A stretch of 64,000 nt of DNA. Source: Peteryoungia algae (lineage in GTDB: Bacteria; Pseudomonadota; Alphaproteobacteria; Rhizobiales; Rhizobiaceae). Below are positions 53,962-63,745 of this stretch, piece after piece. Numbering within the stretch: position 1 is the first letter of the stretch; each line of letters opens with the position of its first letter. A program made the translations under genes and the position numbers. The notes under the pieces are model-generated. The model ran no database searches. It was not told where the DNA came from and saw nothing but the letters and a program-made list of their open reading frames with translations. The stretch spans positions 248,001 to 312,000 of the forward strand of contig NZ_CP128477.1 of NCBI RefSeq assembly GCF_030369675.1. Reading direction: 5' to 3'.

Positions 53962-55182
53962 TTACGCTGCGGCGACGACCGGGCGTTCGACGGCTTTCTC
54001 GGTGATAGGCCAATGCACTATAGCCGCGAAGATCCCGAGCGCCACACCCAGCCACCAGACCTGGTCATAGGTTCCGAACTGGTCATAGAGATAGCCGCCC
54101 ATCCAGACGCCCAGAAACGAGCCGATCTGGTGGGACAGGAAAACGAGACCGCCGAGCAGCCCGAGATGACGCGTGCCGAACATGATGGCGACGAGTCCAT
54201 TGGTCGGCGGCACGGTGGACAGCCAGAGAAGGCCCATGACGGCGGCGAAGATGACAACCGAAAACGGTGTTTGCGGCATAAGCAGGAAGAGCGTCACCGT
54301 GATCGAACGGCCGATATAGATATAGGCGAGGAAATAGGGCTTCGAGTAACGCTGGCCGATCCAGCCGGCGGCCAGGGATCCGATAATGTTGAAGAAGCCG
54401 ATCAGGGCCATGGCGATGACGGCATAGCTTGCCTCTATGCCGATGTCGCCGAGATAGGCCGGGAAATGCGCGGTGATGAAGGCGACCTGGAAGCCGCAGA
54501 CGAAGAAGCCGGTGGTGAGCAGGAGATAGCTCTTATGCGCGAAGGCCTCCTTCAGCGCTTCCGCCACCGTCTGCTTGTACTGGTTGCCTGACTGGCTGCC
54601 TGACTGCGCATTGCCGCGCAGCGGAAAGGCCAGGAGCGGCACAACAAGCATCATCACGGCAATAATGACGAGACTGTCCGACCAGCCGAAGGCCGAGATG
54701 AAGCCTTGGCTGAGCGGCGCAAAGAGGAACATGCCGGCGGAACCCGCAGCCGTGCCGATACCGAACGCCATCGAGCGTTGCTCCGGCGTCACATTGCGCG
54801 CGAAGGCGGAAAGAATGACGCTGAACGATCCGGCGCCGATCGCCGTGCCGATCAGCACGCCACCGCCGATATGCAACCAGATCGGCGCACTCGCAAAGGC
54901 CATCATCACGAGGCCGGCCGCATAGAGAACGCCCGACATGACAAGCACGCGACCGGTGCCGTATTTGTCGGCAAGCGCCCCGAAGAACGGCTGGCTCACA
55001 CCCCAAAAGAGGTTCTGGAAGGCCATGGCGAGACCGAATGTCGAGCGGTCCCAGCCACGATCGGCCAGCATCGGCAACTGGAAGAAGCCCATGGCCGACC
55101 GCGGCCCGAACGTCATCACGGCGATCAGCGATCCCGCGAGAATGATGAGCCAGGGCAAGGCCGGACGGCTGGTGGTCGTCAT
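53962..55182 (-). CDS. MFS transporter
   Basis: 406 residues with about twelve membrane segments and the loop GALADKYGTGRVLVMSG of the MFS family. The middle loop (about 205-225) is polar and the second half includes GQRYSKPYFLAYIYIG. The sequence resembles the oxalate/formate or monocarboxylate-like MFS group. The start at 55182 has GAGGAG upstream, and in-frame upstream ATGs are rejected. The substrate is unknown. Confidence 0.88.
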   Translation of the reverse strand: MTTTSRPALPWLIILAGSLIAVMTFGPRSAMGFFQLPMLADRGWDRSTFGLAMAFQNLFWGVSQPFFGALADKYGTGRVLVMSGVLYAAGLVMMAFASAPIWLHIGGGVLIGTAIGAGSFSVILSAFARNVTPEQRSMAFGIGTAAGSAGMFLFAPLSQGFISAFGWSDSLVIIAVMMLVVPLLAFPLRGNAQSGSQSGNQYKQTVAEALKEAFAHKSYLLLTTGFFVCGFQVAFITAHFPAYLGDIGIEASYAVIAMALIGFFNIIGSLAAGWIGQRYSKPYFLAYIYIGRSITVTLFLLMPQTPFSVVIFAAVMGLLWLSTVPPTNGLVAIMFGTRHLGLLGGLVFLSHQIGSFLGVWMGGYLYDQFGTYDQVWWLGVALGIFAAIVHWPITEKAVERPVVAAA

Positions 55183-55317
55183 GGGGGTTTCTCCTCTATC
55201 GACCACACAATAGCGCAGTCGATCCATGAGCAGAAACGCCATTTGATGAACTGGCCATCAAGCGATTTGATGAATGTCAGGGGAAGGACCGGGCGGCCGG
55301 GATCCAATCCGACAATC

Positions 55318-56163
55318 TCACCGCTGCTTGATCGCCCACGCCTCCCGGCTCCCGAGCACCGTCACCGCATCCCCGACCCGCACCAGACCCTCGCCCTGCG
55401 GCACGGCATTCCAGCCAAAGAGCGGCCCCGGCACGCGCCGGTCGGCTGACATTCTCAAGCGCCCCATGGCCGGCATCGGGTTGGCGCCCGCGCGCGATCC
55501 CGTCTGCTGGTCCTGCGTTGTCATGATGCAGCGCGGGCAGGGTTTGACGAAATCGAAGCGGATGCCGCCGATCTCGAGACCCGTCCAGGCATCCTCCGCC
55601 CAGGCCTCGTCGCAGTCGACGACAATATTGGGCCGGAACCGGTCCATTCCGACGTCGCCTTCGCCATGTCGTGCCATGTCCTCGTTCAGTGCCCGGAGCG
55701 AAGCTGATGTCGTAACGAGGATCTGGTAGCCGTCGGCAAAGCCCATGGGCGAATTCTCGCCGGCCCATTCCGCGCTCGCCTGACGGCGGCTTTGGCCATC
55801 GAGAAAGACGAGTTTGACGGGCCGTGCAAACCAGTCCGAGAGCTTGTCGTTGATGCTGTCATGCGCGACGGCGGCACTGACGATCGAGCGCCAGATCGCC
55901 ACATCCATGCGGTTGTCCGGCTGCGGCGGCGCGACCATCATCTCGCGCCCGTCTTCAAGGCGAAGCGTCAGATAGGCCGCTGCCGGCAGGGCGGTGAGGC
56001 GCGCAAGCTCAGGCAGTTCACGCTGGGTGATGAACTGGCCCGAGGGATCGACCAGCATCATGCGGCGGTCGCCGGCAAGCCCCATGGCATCGATGCGCGC
56101 CTGTGGCAGGGCAATGCCGCGGGCGCTCTTGAACGGATAGATGAAGAGATTGGTGATCTGCAT
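55318..56163 (-). CDS. MOSC domain protein (YcbX/mARC-like)
   Basis: 281 residues. An N-terminal beta-barrel (MOSC_N) begins MQITNLFIYPFKSARGIALP. The MOSC domain has RFRPNIVVDCDEAWAEDAWT and the molybdenum-ligand cysteine in FVKPCPRCIMTTQD. YcbX-type enzymes reduce N-hydroxylated base analogues with Moco. No C-terminal ferredoxin is fused here. It lies 13 bases downstream of the HD-domain gene. Confidence 0.9.
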   Translation of the reverse strand: MQITNLFIYPFKSARGIALPQARIDAMGLAGDRRMMLVDPSGQFITQRELPELARLTALPAAAYLTLRLEDGREMMVAPPQPDNRMDVAIWRSIVSAAVAHDSINDKLSDWFARPVKLVFLDGQSRRQASAEWAGENSPMGFADGYQILVTTSASLRALNEDMARHGEGDVGMDRFRPNIVVDCDEAWAEDAWTGLEIGGIRFDFVKPCPRCIMTTQDQQTGSRAGANPMPAMGRLRMSADRRVPGPLFGWNAVPQGEGLVRVGDAVTVLGSREAWAIKQR

Positions 56164-56176
56164 GGTGCCGTGCCCT

Positions 56177-56830
56177 TCAGATTTCGTCGCGGAACATGGA
56201 GAGGAAAAGAGTGAGCCGCTCATGCCGCTCCTTCGCGAGCTTTGCGCCCGTTTCGGTCTGGAAGCCGTCGGAAAGCTTGAGCAGCTTGGCCGGAAAATGG
56301 TCGATGGCATAGGATCGGTCGTCGAGCGGTCGATGCTCGGCGCCGGGATCGGCGGGATGGTAGAGCCCCGAGCCCATGCGGCCGGCGATGTAGAAGCAGC
56401 GCGCCACACCGACCATGCCGATCGCGTCCAGCCGGTCGGCATCCTGCAGCATCCTCGCTTCCAGCGTTTCCGGCGGGATGTTGGCGGAAAAGCTGTGGGT
56501 CAGGATGGCATGGGCAACCGCCGCGATCTTCGCCTCAGACCAGCCGAGCCCGGCAAGGATGCCGCTCGCTTTCTCTGCCGCAAGCTGTGAAGCCTGCGAC
56601 CGGAGCGGCGAGCTCTTCTCGACTGCGACGCAATCATGCAGCAGGACGGCAGCCGCAAGGACCTCGGCATCGCCGCCTTCACCCACCTGGATCTTCAGCG
56701 CATTCTTGAAGACGCGGTGGATATGGGCGAGGTCATGCGAACCGTCGTCGCCTTCTGTCGCATGGGAAAGCAGATCGGCGGCGAGCGCCTCGTGGGGGGC
56801 AAAATCAGCGGCGGTGAGAAGGGCGGTCAA
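56177..56830 (-). CDS. HD domain phosphohydrolase
   Basis: 217 residues. The HD motifs appear as HDLAHIHRV (first His-Asp), AAVLLHDCVA (second HD) and LQDADRLDAIGM, the order seen in YedJ/YpgQ-type metal-dependent phosphohydrolases. It probably acts on a nucleotide or phosphoester. It is transcribed with the MOSC gene (13-base gap). Confidence 0.88.
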   Translation of the reverse strand: MTALLTAADFAPHEALAADLLSHATEGDDGSHDLAHIHRVFKNALKIQVGEGGDAEVLAAAVLLHDCVAVEKSSPLRSQASQLAAEKASGILAGLGWSEAKIAAVAHAILTHSFSANIPPETLEARMLQDADRLDAIGMVGVARCFYIAGRMGSGLYHPADPGAEHRPLDDRSYAIDHFPAKLLKLSDGFQTETGAKLAKERHERLTLFLSMFRDEI

Positions 56831-56896
56831 GTGTCAGTCCCCGTTTGGAATGGTCGCATCTAGCCTTGCGAGCGCCCACTGTTCAACCGCCCTTGA

Positions 56897-59668
56897 TTAG
56901 ATCACCGTCGGCGCCTCCTTGTCGTCCGTCGTGGGCCTCTCTGCCGACTTGCCTCTCAGGATCTTCTGGTAGAAGAGCCCGATGCCGATCAGGACAAAGC
57001 CGAGGCCGATGAAGGAGAGCGCGCGCAGTACGCCTTCGAGATTCGCCATGTCGATCAGGAAGACCTTGGCCACGGTTAGCATCACGATGACCGCAGACGC
57101 GATGCGCAGGCTTCTTGCATCGAAGCGCGAGCCGAGCGCGAGCAGCCCGACACCGATCGCAAGCCACGCGACCGAATAGCTATAGGTCTCAGCCTGCTCG
57201 AAGCCCTTCCAGTAGGCAATGAACTCGCCCTGCCAGAAGCGCCGCACCGAAAGCGTCACCCAGGCAAAGCCGAGCACCGCACCGGACAAGGCCTGCAGGA
57301 TGACATAGGGCAGTGGCCGCTTGTCTCGCGCATAGAAGGCAAGGCCTGCGTAGGCGAGGCCGGGCAGAAGATAGCCGATCAGCAGCAGATTGATCAGCGG
57401 CCAGTTGCCGGTGCTCTCGCCGGTGAAATAGGGATTGAGCGCACCGAGATGCAGGCTCACCGTCTGCAGGACGGCGATCCCGCCCGCCAGCATGGAGCCG
57501 AAACGGAAGACGGGGCTAGGCGATTTGAGATCGAGCGTCATAAGGATGCCTGAAAGGCCGACGACCAGCAGCGTGTAGATCGACTGCTCACCAAGCGTCG
57601 GAACGCTGGAATCCAGCACGCCGCCATTCATGGCATGGCGAACGAGGATGGCGATGGCGAGAAGGCCGAGAAGGCTGGCGAGCCCCTGCAGCGCATGGCG
57701 GGCGCGTTGAGCGGGCCAGTTCCGGATTTCGTAGGCCGAGAGCAGCGCAAGCAGGGCCGGGATCCCGTAACCGGGCAGCAGCGGGTTGAGGATCGGGGTG
57801 CGCGACAGGGCATCCGGCCCGACCAGCGTCGGATCCCAGGCGACGCGGACCAGAACTCCGCCGAGTGAGATGACCATGACCCAGGCAAGCCCGCTCCATG
57901 GGCGCCGGCGCGTCGCCATCAGATAGGCGAAGCCGAGCAGCGCGAGCAGGATCGTGGTGACGATCCCGTCGGTCAGCGCATGCAGGGCAAGCGCGAAGGC
58001 TGCGAAACTGCCGAAGAGAAGCAGGTCGATGCCACGGCGGAAGCCGGGCAGCGCGCCCTGACGGTATAGAAACTCGCAGGCGCCGAGCAGCACGGCGCCG
58101 AGGCCGATGGCAAAGAGGCCATGCGTCCAGTCCCGGGCATAGACGCCGTAAAACACGAAGGTGATCGACGCGAGCAGCACCGGCAGGGAAGCCGTGATCG
58201 CAGCCCAGACCGTCGAGAACAACGGGTCGGCGGCATGGCGGCGGCGCATCTGCGCAAGTCCGAGAAGCACGAAGACGGCGGCGAGACCGAGGAAGATGTA
58301 CATCACCGGACCACCGAGGTTCACCGCGACAGTGTCGTCCGTGCCGAAACCGAGCAGCAGGATCTGTGCCTGAGTGATCAGGCCGGACGTCATGACAGCA
58401 CCGAGAAGAGCGCCGACGGTCGCGATGACTGTGGGCCAGAAGGCGCCGAACCGTGCACTGCCGGCGGCAGACAACGCCGCGATCAGCGCCGCAAAGCCGA
58501 AGAGCGGCAGCGAGACCGTCAGCCCGCGCTCAAGCATGACGAGTGCCGGCAGGAGAACGGCGAGCGACAGGGTGATGTCGAGGCCGAGCGAACCGGTGGC
58601 CATCCGGCCCCCGATTGCTTCGAGCGACAGCCTTTCCTCCGGGCCTGCCGGATCATCCGCCGTCGCGCCGGGCCAGATGAGCACCCAGGCGGCAATCATC
58701 GCGAGCAGGGAGAGGGTGATCGGGGTGGTGTCGTCCAGTTCGATGAGCGCGATGAGGCCCCAGATGCCCAGCAAGGCCTGCGCAATCGACGGCACGATCA
58801 GCCAGCCTTTCATGCGTGACGCGAGCGTCGTCGCCACCTGGGCGACGGTCAGAAATAAGAACAGCGTCCAGAGGCTGGGCGCTGTCGTCGAAATCAGGAG
58901 CGGGGTGACCATCGAACCCGCTAGCCCCAGGCCCGCCAGCGCTTGCCCATGCAGCAGTGAGAGGCCGAGCACGCCAAAGGCGGTGAGCGCCAGAAGCAGG
59001 AACGCGAGCGTCGGGCCAATGAAATCGTAGATACCGTGGGCCGCATAGATCGAGCCGAACAGCGAGACTGCGCCCGCTGCCGTCAGAATGCCTGGCACCA
59101 TGGCGTTGGCGTAGAGGACCTCCGCCTTTGGCAGCGCATTGCGGCGGATGAGGTCACCGAGCGCGATCAGGGCAAGGCCGAAGAGGGCAGCGAGCGTCAG
59201 GCGAACGCCCGGGCCAAGCAAGCCGCTCTCGATGGAATAGCGCACGAGAAAAACACCGCCGAACGCCAGCGCGAGACCGCCGGCCCAGACCGCCCAGCGC
59301 GCGCCGAGCAGGTTCTCGATACTTTCTGCCGGTGCTTTGGCGTGGGTTTCCTGACGCGCCGCAGCGGGAAGCAGATCTGCGGCGGTGTTCGGTATGGAGG
59401 CCGGCTCGCTTTGTCGGGGTGCTCCATCGGCGACTGGCTCATCGCGAACAATTGCCGCTTCCGTATCGAGCGGCAGGACCACCTGGTCGGGATCGGTCTG
59501 CGCATTTTCGACAGCGGGGCTCGCGAGTTCGCCAGCCGATCCGCCCAGCCGAAAAAGCTTCTCCCTGATGTCGCCGAGTTCCTTCTCGAGCCTATCGATC
59601 CGTTTGGTCGAGCCTCTGAGGAGGATGAAGAGAACGCCAATCAGGATCAGCGGCAGCAGTTCGAACAT
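56897..59668 (-). CDS. DUF2339 giant polytopic membrane protein
   Basis: 923 residues. A short N-terminal membrane helix and a charged coiled-coil (about 20-45: STKRIDRLEKELGDIREKLF) precede a Pro/Gln-rich linker. A membrane region with some 25 hydrophobic segments then starts near residue 130 (LLGARWAVWAGGLALAFGGV). This matches DUF2339, a widespread bacterial membrane protein of unknown function. The start at 59668 has GAGG upstream, and a GTG at 59683 is less likely. Confidence 0.9.
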   Translation of the reverse strand: MFELLPLILIGVLFILLRGSTKRIDRLEKELGDIREKLFRLGGSAGELASPAVENAQTDPDQVVLPLDTEAAIVRDEPVADGAPRQSEPASIPNTAADLLPAAARQETHAKAPAESIENLLGARWAVWAGGLALAFGGVFLVRYSIESGLLGPGVRLTLAALFGLALIALGDLIRRNALPKAEVLYANAMVPGILTAAGAVSLFGSIYAAHGIYDFIGPTLAFLLLALTAFGVLGLSLLHGQALAGLGLAGSMVTPLLISTTAPSLWTLFLFLTVAQVATTLASRMKGWLIVPSIAQALLGIWGLIALIELDDTTPITLSLLAMIAAWVLIWPGATADDPAGPEERLSLEAIGGRMATGSLGLDITLSLAVLLPALVMLERGLTVSLPLFGFAALIAALSAAGSARFGAFWPTVIATVGALLGAVMTSGLITQAQILLLGFGTDDTVAVNLGGPVMYIFLGLAAVFVLLGLAQMRRRHAADPLFSTVWAAITASLPVLLASITFVFYGVYARDWTHGLFAIGLGAVLLGACEFLYRQGALPGFRRGIDLLLFGSFAAFALALHALTDGIVTTILLALLGFAYLMATRRRPWSGLAWVMVISLGGVLVRVAWDPTLVGPDALSRTPILNPLLPGYGIPALLALLSAYEIRNWPAQRARHALQGLASLLGLLAIAILVRHAMNGGVLDSSVPTLGEQSIYTLLVVGLSGILMTLDLKSPSPVFRFGSMLAGGIAVLQTVSLHLGALNPYFTGESTGNWPLINLLLIGYLLPGLAYAGLAFYARDKRPLPYVILQALSGAVLGFAWVTLSVRRFWQGEFIAYWKGFEQAETYSYSVAWLAIGVGLLALGSRFDARSLRIASAVIVMLTVAKVFLIDMANLEGVLRALSFIGLGFVLIGIGLFYQKILRGKSAERPTTDDKEAPTVI

Positions 59669-59829
59669 TGAGCCTCGCAGCACTTTGCGGAAGGAGCGGA
59701 CAAACTAGCGTTTTTCTTGGCAAGGGAAAGCGTTCTGCGTCACGGCGTGGCCGGAGCGGAGGCGCACACTCGGCACGGTGTGCCAGAACCTCACTTGCAA
59801 TCCCGCCCGAAAATTTCTACATCCGCAAT

Positions 59830-59845
59830 ACCGGTGATCACCGGT
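59830..59845. promoter_or_regulatory. 16-bp perfect palindrome upstream of nadA
   Basis: ACCGGTGATCACCGGT is fully symmetric and lies 49 bases before the nadA start. It may be a second operator, since the site at 59861 is of a different type. Confidence 0.5.
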
Positions 59846-59860
59846 TTTCTTTGGAATTTG

Positions 59861-59881
59861 TTATGCTCGAAGTGAGCATAA
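59861..59881. promoter_or_regulatory. Candidate NAD-biosynthesis operator (NadQ-like) at nadA
   Basis: TTATGCTC-GAAGT-GAGCATAA, with 8-bp arms and a 5-bp centre, ends 12 bases before the nadA start. As far as I recall it resembles the operator of NadQ, the Nudix-related repressor of nadABC in alphaproteobacteria. The nadQ gene is not in the window. Confidence 0.6.
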
Positions 59882-59893
59882 CCGAGGGAGGAA

Positions 59894-60970
59894 ATGGCCA
59901 TGGGATCGCAGCAGATGCCACAAACCCGTCCCGTATCCCGTTCGGCAGCCGAGCGTTTCGGCGTCTGGGAACGCCCGGATCTGACCTATACACCGGCCGT
60001 GGCGAAGGAGACCGAGCACCTCTATGAGCGTGTCCGCGATTTCATCCCTGCGATCGAATGGCCGGTCTTTGCGCCTTACATCCATGCGATCAACCGCCTG
60101 AAAAAGGAACGCGGCGCGGTCATCCTCGCGCACAATTACCAGACGCCGGAGATCTTCCACTGTGTCGCCGACATCAAGGGCGATTCGCTGCAACTGGCCC
60201 GCGATGCCGTCAGCGTCGATGCCGAGATCATCGTCCAGTGCGGCGTGCATTTCATGGCCGAGACCTCGAAACTGCTCAATCCGCAGAAGACGGTCCTGAT
60301 CCCCGATGGGCGCGCGGGATGCTCGCTGTCGGAATCGATTACCGGCGCAGATGTGCGGCTGCTGCGCGAGCGCTATCCCGGCGTTCCCGTCGTCACCTAT
60401 GTGAACACGTCTGCCGACGTGAAGGCGGAGACGGATATGTGCTGCACCTCGGCCAATGCCGTCGACGTCGTCAACAGCTTCGACAGCGATACCGTGCTCT
60501 GCATTCCCGATGAATATCTCGCGATGAACGTCGCCAACCAGACACACAAGAAGATCCTCACCTGGAAGGGCCATTGCGAAGTGCACGAGCGCTTCACCGC
60601 CGATGAGCTCCTCGAATACAAGAAGGCCGACCCGCGCATCGAGATCGTCGCTCACCCGGAATGCCATCCGAGCGTGCTGGCGGTTTCCGACTTTGCCGGC
60701 TCGACCAAGGGCATGATCGACTATGTGAAGACGAACCGGCCGGCCCGGGTGCTGCTCGTCACCGAATGCTCCATGGCCTCCAATATCCAGGTCGAACTGC
60801 CGGAGGTCGATTTCGTCAAACCCTGCAACCTCTGTCCGCATATGAAGCGCATCACCCTGCCGAAGATCCTCGACAGCCTGCTGTTCATGACGGAGGAAGT
60901 CACGGTCGATCCGGCAATCGCCGGTCGGGCGAGGCTTGCCGTCGAGCGGATGATCAATCTGAAGAATTGA
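59894..60970 (+). CDS. nadA: Quinolinate synthase
   Basis: 358 residues. It condenses iminoaspartate with dihydroxyacetone phosphate to quinolinate using a [4Fe-4S] cluster. Candidate cluster ligands are Cys116 ([10 protein letters not shown]), Cys183/184 before TSANA and Cys311/314 ([10 protein letters not shown]). [11 protein letters not shown] is the typical N-terminal substrate segment (about 76-86). The ribosome-binding site GAGGGAGG lies just before ATG. nadB and nadC follow, with a 25-base gap. Confidence 0.96.
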   Translation: MAMGSQQMPQTRPVSRSAAERFGVWERPDLTYTPAVAKETEHLYERVRDFIPAIEWPVFAPYIHAINRLKKERGAVILAHNYQTPEIFHCVADIKGDSLQLARDAVSVDAEIIVQCGVHFMAETSKLLNPQKTVLIPDGRAGCSLSESITGADVRLLRERYPGVPVVTYVNTSADVKAETDMCCTSANAVDVVNSFDSDTVLCIPDEYLAMNVANQTHKKILTWKGHCEVHERFTADELLEYKKADPRIEIVAHPECHPSVLAVSDFAGSTKGMIDYVKTNRPARVLLVTECSMASNIQVELPEVDFVKPCNLCPHMKRITLPKILDSLLFMTEEVTVDPAIAGRARLAVERMINLKN

Positions 60971-60995
60971 ACACCAGCCGGCCGGGGAGGGCTGA

Positions 60996-62588
60996 ATGGC
61001 GACCAACATCGAATCCATGCGGCCGCAATCCTGGCAGGGCATCGACGACATCGTGGTCGTCGGCGGCGGGTTGGCCGGCCTCTTCTGCGCGCTGAAACTG
61101 GCACCACGCCCCGTCACGATCCTCGCCGCTGCCCCGATCGGGCAGGGGGCGTCGTCGGCCTGGGCGCAAGGCGGCATTGCCGCTGCCATGAGCCCCGGCG
61201 ACAGCTTCGACAAGCATCTGGCGGACACGGTCGTTGCCGGTGCCGGACTGGTCGAGGAAAAGATGGCACGGCTGATGATTTCCGAAGGGCCTGATCGCGT
61301 GCATGATCTGCTCGCCTATGGGGTGCCGTTCGACCGCGATCTCGAAGGCCATCTGCTTTTGTCGCGCGAAGCCGCTCATTCCGAGCGGCGCATCGTCCGT
61401 GTCGCAGGTGACCGCGCGGGCGGAGCCATCATGGAGGCGCTGATATCAGCCGTGCGCCGCACGCCCTCGATCCGGGTGATGGAAGGTTATGTCGTCGAGG
61501 AACTGATCGCAGAAGGCCGCTTCGTGTCCGGCGTCGTCGCCCGGCCTGATGCCGGCCAGTCGAAGAGACGCGTGGCCTTTCCCGCCCGCGCCGTTGTGCT
61601 CTGCTCCGGCGGCGTCGGCCATCTTTACCAGGTGACCACCAATCCGGCCGAGGCCCGCGGCACCGGTGTCGGCATGGCCGCCAAGGCGGGCGCCGTGATC
61701 GCCGATCCGGAATTCGTCCAGTTTCACCCGACGGCCATCGACATCGGTCAGGATCCGGCCCCGCTTGCGACCGAAGCGCTTCGCGGCGACGGGGCTGTTC
61801 TCGTCAACCGCGCCGGCCATCGTTTCATGACCGACCTGCATGCCGATGCCGATCTCGCACCCCGTGACATCGTCGCGCGGGGTGTCTTTGCCGAAGTGGC
61901 GGCCGGTCGCGGTGCCTTCCTTGATTGCACCAAGGCGATCGGCAAGGATTTCGCCAAGCGTTTTCCGACCGTTCATGCCTCCTGCATCGCGGCGGGCATT
62001 GATCCCGTGACGCAAGCCATCCCGGTCGTGCCGGCCGTGCACTACCATATGGGCGGCGTGCTCGTGGATGCCGATGGCCGGACCTCGCTCGACGGGCTCT
62101 GGGCCGCAGGCGAAGTCACCTCCAGCGGCGTGCACGGTGCCAACCGGCTCGCCTCCAACTCGCTTCTCGAAGCCGTGGTCTTTGCCGGGCGGATCGCGGA
62201 TTCGATCAAGGGCATGATGCCGGAATCCGCCCTTTACGAATGGGGGCGGACGGCCGGCGAAAACGACGATCTCGTCACCGTGGAGGATAGTCCCGAACTG
62301 TCGGCGCTGCGCGGCCTGATGAGCGCGCATGCCGGCGTGATCCGCGACGAGGCTAGCCTCAAGCTTCTGATCCAGGAACTGGTCGGGCTCGAGCGCAAGC
62401 GCCCGCGTGTGCGCTTCTCCAACATCACGGCGACCGCCAAGCTGATCGCTGTCGGCGCCTATCTTCGCACAGAAAGTCGCGGTGCCCATATGCGCGCCGA
62501 TCATCCGCAGCCGCAAGAGGCGCTGCGCCACCGTACCTATCTGACGCTCAAGGATGCAACCCGCATCGCCGCCGAACTGGCCGGCTGA
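60996..62588 (+). CDS. nadB: L-aspartate oxidase
   Basis: 530 residues. The FAD motif [17 protein letters not shown] is near the N-terminus (GGGLAGL at 23-29). It carries the succinate-dehydrogenase-like loop [32 protein letters not shown] and a helical C-terminal domain. It oxidises L-aspartate to iminoaspartate for NadA. nadC follows with a 13-base gap. Confidence 0.96.
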   Translation: MATNIESMRPQSWQGIDDIVVVGGGLAGLFCALKLAPRPVTILAAAPIGQGASSAWAQGGIAAAMSPGDSFDKHLADTVVAGAGLVEEKMARLMISEGPDRVHDLLAYGVPFDRDLEGHLLLSREAAHSERRIVRVAGDRAGGAIMEALISAVRRTPSIRVMEGYVVEELIAEGRFVSGVVARPDAGQSKRRVAFPARAVVLCSGGVGHLYQVTTNPAEARGTGVGMAAKAGAVIADPEFVQFHPTAIDIGQDPAPLATEALRGDGAVLVNRAGHRFMTDLHADADLAPRDIVARGVFAEVAAGRGAFLDCTKAIGKDFAKRFPTVHASCIAAGIDPVTQAIPVVPAVHYHMGGVLVDADGRTSLDGLWAAGEVTSSGVHGANRLASNSLLEAVVFAGRIADSIKGMMPESALYEWGRTAGENDDLVTVEDSPELSALRGLMSAHAGVIRDEASLKLLIQELVGLERKRPRVRFSNITATAKLIAVGAYLRTESRGAHMRADHPQPQEALRHRTYLTLKDATRIAAELAG

Positions 62589-62601
62589 GGAGAATACGCT
62601 G

Positions 62602-63507
62602 ATGACCAGAAGCCTTCGCCCGCAATTGTCGCCGCTGATGATCGAGGATCTCGTCCGCAACGCCTTGCTGGAGGATCTTGGCCGCGCCGGCGACATCACT
62701 ACCTATGCCACGATCGGTCCGGAAAAGACGGCGACCGCCGAACTGAACAGCCGTGAACACGGTACCGTGGCGGGACTACCACTCGCTGAGGCCGCCTTCC
62801 GCCTGATCGATCCATCCGTCCGATTCGAGGCGCTGGTTGCCGATGGTGACACGGTTGCTCCAGGCGAAGCGATCGCCCGTGTCTCTGGCAATGCCCGTTC
62901 GCTGCTGTCGGCAGAACGCGTTGCCCTGAACTTTCTGATGCATCTCTCGGGTGTTGCCAGCTACACGGCGCGTTTCGCCGCCGAGATCGCCCATGCGACT
63001 GCGCGCGTCACCTGCACCCGCAAGACCCTGCCGGGGCTGCGGGCGGTCGAGAAATATGCGGTGCGTCTGGGCGGTGGCTCCAACCACCGGTTCGGTCTGG
63101 ACGACGCGATCCTCATCAAGGACAACCACATCGCGGTATCCGGCGGTGTGGCCTCCGCGATAGAGGCGGCCCGCGCTTATGCGGGCCATCTCGTGAAGAT
63201 CGAAGTGGAGGTCGATGGCCTCGACCAGATGCGTGAGGCGCTGACGGCACGCCCAGATGTGATCCTGCTCGACAATATGGGCCCTGACCTGCTGCGCAGC
63301 GCGGTTGCAATCAACCGGGAACATCATGGTCTGGCCGTCGAAACCTATCCTTCGGATGTCCGTCGCGTGGTGCTGGAAGCCTCGGGCAACGTCAACATCG
63401 AGACCATCCGGGCGATCGCCGAAACCGGCGTGGACTACATCTCGACGTCGAAGATAACCATGGCGGCCCCGACCCTGGACATCGGTCTCGACATAGTGAT
63501 TGCATAA
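62602..63507 (+). CDS. nadC: Nicotinate-nucleotide pyrophosphorylase (carboxylating)
   Basis: 301 residues. It makes nicotinate mononucleotide from quinolinate and PRPP. LLEDLGRAGDITT is the family start, CTRKTLPGLRAVEKYAVRLG is the phosphoribosyl-binding region, and IEVEVDGLDQMREAL is near residue 200. The start at 62602 has GAGGAG upstream, and an earlier in-frame start overlaps nadB. It completes the nadABC operon. Confidence 0.97.
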   Translation: MTRSLRPQLSPLMIEDLVRNALLEDLGRAGDITTYATIGPEKTATAELNSREHGTVAGLPLAEAAFRLIDPSVRFEALVADGDTVAPGEAIARVSGNARSLLSAERVALNFLMHLSGVASYTARFAAEIAHATARVTCTRKTLPGLRAVEKYAVRLGGGSNHRFGLDDAILIKDNHIAVSGGVASAIEAARAYAGHLVKIEVEVDGLDQMREALTARPDVILLDNMGPDLLRSAVAINREHHGLAVETYPSDVRRVVLEASGNVNIETIRAIAETGVDYISTSKITMAAPTLDIGLDIVIA

Positions 63508-63745
63508 GTCGGCCAAAATTTGCACCGAGTTTTGCATCGCAGCAAATCCATACTCCTGCAACGTTCCGGAAAACCGAGTTAAGTCAATAGCTTGGTCTTC
63601 TATGAGCGGAAGCTTCGCTACTTTTCACCCGTGATTCCTGGTTTTTGACCATGAAAATCGAATCTCATACCCCGGTAACCAAGGTTTCGGACGGGTAAAT
63701 CGGATGCGGAATCTGGGCATTGATAGGTAAAGCGTGGGGGTTTGC

